Below the pieces are notes generated by a model. It searched no databases, was not told the origin of the DNA, and worked only from the letters and a program-made list of their open reading frames with translations. From Tulasnella sp. 424 (taxonomy: Eukaryota > Basidiomycota > Agaricomycetes > Cantharellales > Tulasnellaceae): DNA of 64,000 bases. Within the stretch, counting starts at the first letter, position 1; each line of letters starts with the position of its first letter. Where the stretch lies: positions 62,001 to 126,000 of the forward strand of contig WSUB01000099.1 of NCBI GenBank assembly GCA_019633425.1, in the 5' to 3' direction. Shown here in pieces: positions 60,007-64,000 of the stretch. The position numbers and the translations under genes were made by a program.

Positions 60007-63000
60007 TTATAGGTTCAAGAGCTCATACACAGCAATGACAGACAAGATGTTATAGGACGTCAAAACTAGGGTTCCGCGAGAGAAATAAATTGTGGGTGAA
60101 ATCACACTCCGATAGTGAACAGGTAACCACAGCACACGGGCGGAATCCCAGAGAATCCAGTTTGACTCGTAGCTGAGATGCGTGACGGAGGGATTTTCGA
60201 AAGACCTATCGGGGATTTGGCAAGTCAGTTGATCCCAGAGTTGAATCATCCCATTGCCTGAGTTGGATGCCAGGACCTTATCATCTGGTGAAAAGACAGC
60301 GGATCTGATCCTTCCACCGGACAGAGGGTCGCCCAGCTGTACCCGAGTCCGAACATCCCATAATCGAGCCGTCTTGTCCTCCGACACAGATGCCAGAACT
60401 TTGCCGTCGGGCGAAAAGACAACGGAGTTGATCCAGTCCGTGTGACCGGTCAAAGGATCGTCCAATTGTGCCCCAGTCCGAGCGTCCCATAATCGAACTG
60501 TCTTGTCATCCGACCCAGATGCCAGAACCTTGCCGTCGGGCGAAAAGACAACGGAGTTGATCCAGTCCGTGTGACCAGTCAGAGGATCGCCCAATTGTGC
60601 CCCAGTTCGAGCGTCCCATAATCGAACCGTCTTGTCATCCGACCCAGATGCCAGAACCTTGCAATCGGGCGAAAAGACAACAGACCTAATCAAGTCCGTG
60701 TGACCGGTCAGAGGATCGCCCAATTGTGCCCCAGTCCGAGCGTCCCATAATCGAACCGTCTTGTCATCTGACGCAGAAACCAGAACCTTGCAATCGGGCG
60801 AAAAGACAACAGACCTAATCAAGTCCGTGTGACCGGTCAGAGGATCGCCCAATTGTGCCCCAGTTCGAGCGTCCCATAATCGAACCGTCTTGTCACCCGA
60901 CGCAGAAACCAGAACCTTGCCGTCCGGCGAAAAGGTAACGGGCCTGATCCAGTACGTGTGACCCCACGTGAGAGGGGCACCCAACGGTGCCCCAGTCCGA
61001 GTATCCCATAATCGAAGCGTCCCGTCATCCGATACAGATGCGAAAGTCTTGCTGTCTGGGGCGAAGACAATGGAGGTGATCTCCCTTGTATCCCCAGTCA
61101 GAGGGTCACCCAACTGTGCCCCGATCCAAGCATCCCATAATCGAACCGTGTTGTCATCCCACAGAGTTGCCAGAACATTGCCGTCCGGTGAAAACACAAC
61201 GGAACTGATGTTCCCTGCGTGACCGGTCAAAGGGTCACCCAACTGTGCCCCAGTCAGAGCATCCCATGATTGAACCGTCTTGTCAGTTGATACAGATGCC
61301 AGGACTTTGCCGTCTGGCGAAAAGACAACGGACGTGATCGCGTCCGTGTGACCAGTTAGACTGTCGCCAAACTGTGCCCCGGTTCGAGCATCCCATAATC
61401 GAACCGTCTTGTCATAGGACCCAGATGCCAGAATCTTGCCATCCGGCGAAAAGGCAACGGACATGATCCACTCCGTATGACCGGTGAGAGGGTCGCCCAA
61501 CTGTGCACCAGTCCGAGCATCCCATAATCGAACCGTGTTGTCAGCCGATACAGATGCCAGAACCATGCTGTCCGACGAAAAGACAACCGATGTGATCCAC
61601 TCCGTGTGACCGGTCAGAGGATCGGCCAACTGTACTCCTGTCCGAGCATTCCATAATCGAAGGGTGCTGTCGTCCGAGGCAGATGCCAGGATTTTGCTGT
61701 CTGGCGAAAAGACAGCGGACGTGATTGACTGAGTGTGACCAGTCAGAGGATCACTCAACTGTGCCCCAGTCTGAGCATCCCATAATCGAACTGTCATGTC
61801 AAGCGATACAGATGCCAGGACCTTGCCGTCCGGCGAGAAAGTAACTGAGCTGACCGACTGCGTGTGACCGGCCATGGGGTCGCCCAACTGTGCCCCAGTC
61901 TGAGCATCCCATACTCGGACCGTATTGTCATCCGAGGCAGATGCCAGTACCTTGCTGTCCGGCGAACCCACCATGGACGTGATCCACTGCGTGTGACCCG
62001 TCAGAGGGTTGCCCAACTGCTCCCCTGTCCGACCATCCCATAATTGAATCGTCTTGCCATCCGTCACAGATGCCAGAACAATCCCGTCCGGCAAAAATAC
62101 AACGGGCCTGCTCCGGTTACGAAAACCTGTCAGAGGGTTGCCCATCGGTGCCCCAGTCTGAGCATCCAATAATTGAACCGTTTCGTCCGCCAGTACACAT
62201 GCCAGAACCCCGCCATCCTTTGAAAATGCGATTTTCGATGCAGATGGATTAATTGATGATGCCCAAATATTAGCTGGCCAGTGTAGCTGCCGCTTGCCCC
62301 GGAGAATCCGAGTTGTTGCTCGATCACCATACTTTTTCCACAACTGTGTCTCCACGGGACAGTGCGGAAGAGCCGAAGCGTAAATTTGAAGCGCACCGAA
62401 CGAGATCGGCTCCCAGCACGAGGCGATGAAGCGCTTAGTGTCATTCCAGAGTGTAATCAAATCACCAACGGACATCTCGCGTGGTGATCGCTGTGAACAT
62501 GGCAATTAATTCAATTGCAGCACTTTATGCGCCATACTTTGATTCGGGGCACTCACAAGAAGCCATTGATGCACCTCCTTCGCTGCCGCAAGCGCTTCAT
62601 CTGTAGCTCCGATCAAACTCATCACTTCGAGCCAGGCCAGAAGTTTATCTTCCCCAACCATTTTGAACTTAGATAGGGTCTCGCTCGCGACCACTCCATT
62701 TATCTCCGACCATGCTATCCCAGCTGTTAAATGAATTGACCAAGAACGGCAGCAGTACCGAAGCCCCTGGGGCACATGACTCTCGACTGCGTCCTGAACC
62801 TCGGAGTTCGCCTTGGAAATGTCCGACAGGTTGCAGATGTTCTTCCTCAGGTCGCGTCCCATAATCCCGAGGCTTACGTTTGCGAGGCGGCGATGGGCTC
62901 GAAAGAGGTCAACGAAATAATGCTGATTTTCGCACCGTTCTTGGGCCACGAGGAGGTCGCGAATGGACGTGTGCATCAACCGCAACGGTTTGCACGGGGA

Positions 63001-64000
63001 AGTAGGGATATGAAGAAGCGAGTTGAGGTCCGCGAGAATGTCGTTCCGAAGAAATTGAACGGTGTCTTCTTGACCCTTGAAGATTTCGTGGTCGGCGTGC
63101 AGGAAGGCGACGACCTCAAGCGAAACGGGGTATGGTGCTGCTACGAGTGTTTCCAGCACCCAGGATAGTAGCTGTCTCCGCATCGAGTGTTTTTCCGCCT
63201 CTTCGAACGCTTTCAAAAGGATTTGGCTGTATAAGTAATCGAGTTGGCCCCATGTTGACGAGTGTTGCAGCAATCCCCGGAGTCGATGGACAGGCGACCG
63301 ATCACCGACGTATGTGATCGCCGTACGAGCCCATTGGAACAGACCTTGGGACATCTCCACCATACATTCAACATCGGCCGACAAAGGCCAGTCCCCAGGA
63401 AGCCCACGATCCTCTCGGATTTGCGCGAAGGAGTGCCGGATAAACAGAGTGATATCTTCAGAGACGAGGGATATCGAGTCGAGGTCTTCTGCGTGCCACT
63501 TCCTCGGTTCGAGCGCTTCGAGAAGTGGGGCTTCGGGGCGACATGTGAGGAGGAATTTGACGTTGGTGAGGAGGGATGAGGAGTGCCGATCAATCAGCCG
63601 AACGAAGCGCACAGCATCGGTGACTTTTTCGCATTCGTCCAGGGCATCGACAATGATTATAATCGGATGGGTGTGATCCTTCAGCTTGTCAAGCGGTCCG
63701 ACGAGCAGTGTCTCGAACTGCTTGTCGAGGCGTTCTGTTGCGATGTCTTCGTTCTCCCTCACGCACTCCAGTATTGCGTTTCTCACTTCCGGGACCAACC
63801 CTTTGCCGAGTTGCCTGACGAGGGCACAGATAAACTGGCCGTCCGACGCATTCTGACCCCGGCGGAAGTGAAAGATGGCACAAGATCCCTTCGATGCCCA
63901 ACGGTTAGCGACCGTCGAGGCGATCGCCGATTTTCCGCGTCCCGCCATTCCTCGAATCCAGAGAACGCGCTCCGCCGAGCTCGACGTATCTTTGATCCAA
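60007..64000 (-). CDS. NACHT-WD40 NLR-like protein, N-terminus beyond the window
   Basis: A STAND-class ATPase with a WD40 sensor, the architecture of fungal NLR-like proteins such as HET-D/HET-E. The NACHT part has Walker A GMAGRGKSAIAS (about 63930) and Walker B IIIIVDALDECEK (about 63650), followed by FLLTCRPEAP (sensor 1). Helical linker exons end at QWLL, which joins RSPREMSVG across a 66-nt intron (62491-62556). The 60007-62490 exon then encodes about 16 WD40 repeats of 43 residues. Consensus features are SPDGKVLAS, KTVRLWDARTGAQLGDPLTG and a shared TGH end. Repeats 12-15 (about 60320-60850) are almost identical at DNA level. The C-terminal tail ends with a hydrophobic stretch; the stop is at 60007-60009. 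The N-terminal effector domain lies outside the window, so its killing or signalling type is unknown. Confidence 0.93.
60190..62280 (-). repeat. WD40 coding repeat array, about 16 units of 129 bp
   Basis: The array has a period of 129 bp (43 codons), with the phrase for DPLTGHT at each junction. Outer units are more diverged; units near 60320-60850 differ by only a few bases each. Confidence 0.9.

Noticed and set aside
60190..62280. CRISPR-like array because of regular repeats
   Set aside because: The 129-bp period is entirely coding and encodes WD40 repeats; there are no unique spacers.

Overview
The window is 64 kb of fungal nuclear DNA. Genes are dense and intron-rich: most introns are about 50-70 nt with GT...AG ends. 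The gene set is fungal: a LIM-LIM-C1-RhoGAP protein, a NIMA kinase, a DUR3-type symporter, a DUF1996/WSC secreted protein, a NACHT-WD40 receptor and QDE-1-type RNA-dependent RNA polymerases. I infer a basidiomycete, probably an Agaricomycete, from intron density and from the NACHT-WD40 and WSC proteins. No species is claimed. All protein assignments come from reading translated exons; no database search was possible.

Layout. 1-9.6 kb: two tandem copies of an RdRP gene, both on the minus strand. The left copy is cut by the window edge. The right copy is complete except for a 100-N assembly gap that looks spurious. 9.7-15.3 kb: Rho GTPase-activating protein. 16.5-17.2 kb: a doubtful one-TM protein. 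17.9-21.5 kb: CLC chloride channel/exchanger, divergent from a NIMA-type kinase at 22.6-25.5 kb. 26.2-31.0 kb: a large, intron-dense gene of unknown function, mostly disordered. 32.2-35.3 kb: three tandem ~1.1 kb repeat units that carry nine short hairpins and a decayed exon-like segment. 35.5-38.3 kb: TBC Rab-GAP. 38.8-40.1 kb: ALY/Yra1 mRNA-export factor with an unusually long intron. 40.5-43.0 kb: DUR3 urea/polyamine transporter. 44.9-46.7 kb: ornithine decarboxylase antizyme with a +1 programmed frameshift. 47.1-48.0 kb: ribosomal protein uS5 (RPS2), divergent from antizyme. 48.3-50.7 kb: secreted DUF1996-WSC-WSC protein. 52.4-54.2 kb: mitochondrial-type PPR protein, divergent from cohesin RAD21/SCC1 at 54.6-57.0 kb. 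57.4-58.9 kb: aldo-keto reductase of the K+-channel beta-subunit type, with a small decayed relative nearby. 60.0-64.0 kb: NACHT-WD40 NLR-like protein whose N-terminus lies outside the window.

Themes. RNA silencing (duplicated RdRP) at one end and NLR-type non-self recognition at the other bracket a mostly housekeeping segment. In the middle, DUR3, antizyme and RPS2 are neighbours; DUR3 proteins can import polyamines and antizyme senses them, so this may be a small polyamine-homeostasis neighbourhood. The best-supported unusual signal is the antizyme frameshift: two introns, a 69-codon ORF1 ending UUU-UGA, and a +1 ORF2 that is exactly in frame through to the antizyme domain. The least explained structure is the 32.4-35.3 kb triplicated hairpin repeat.
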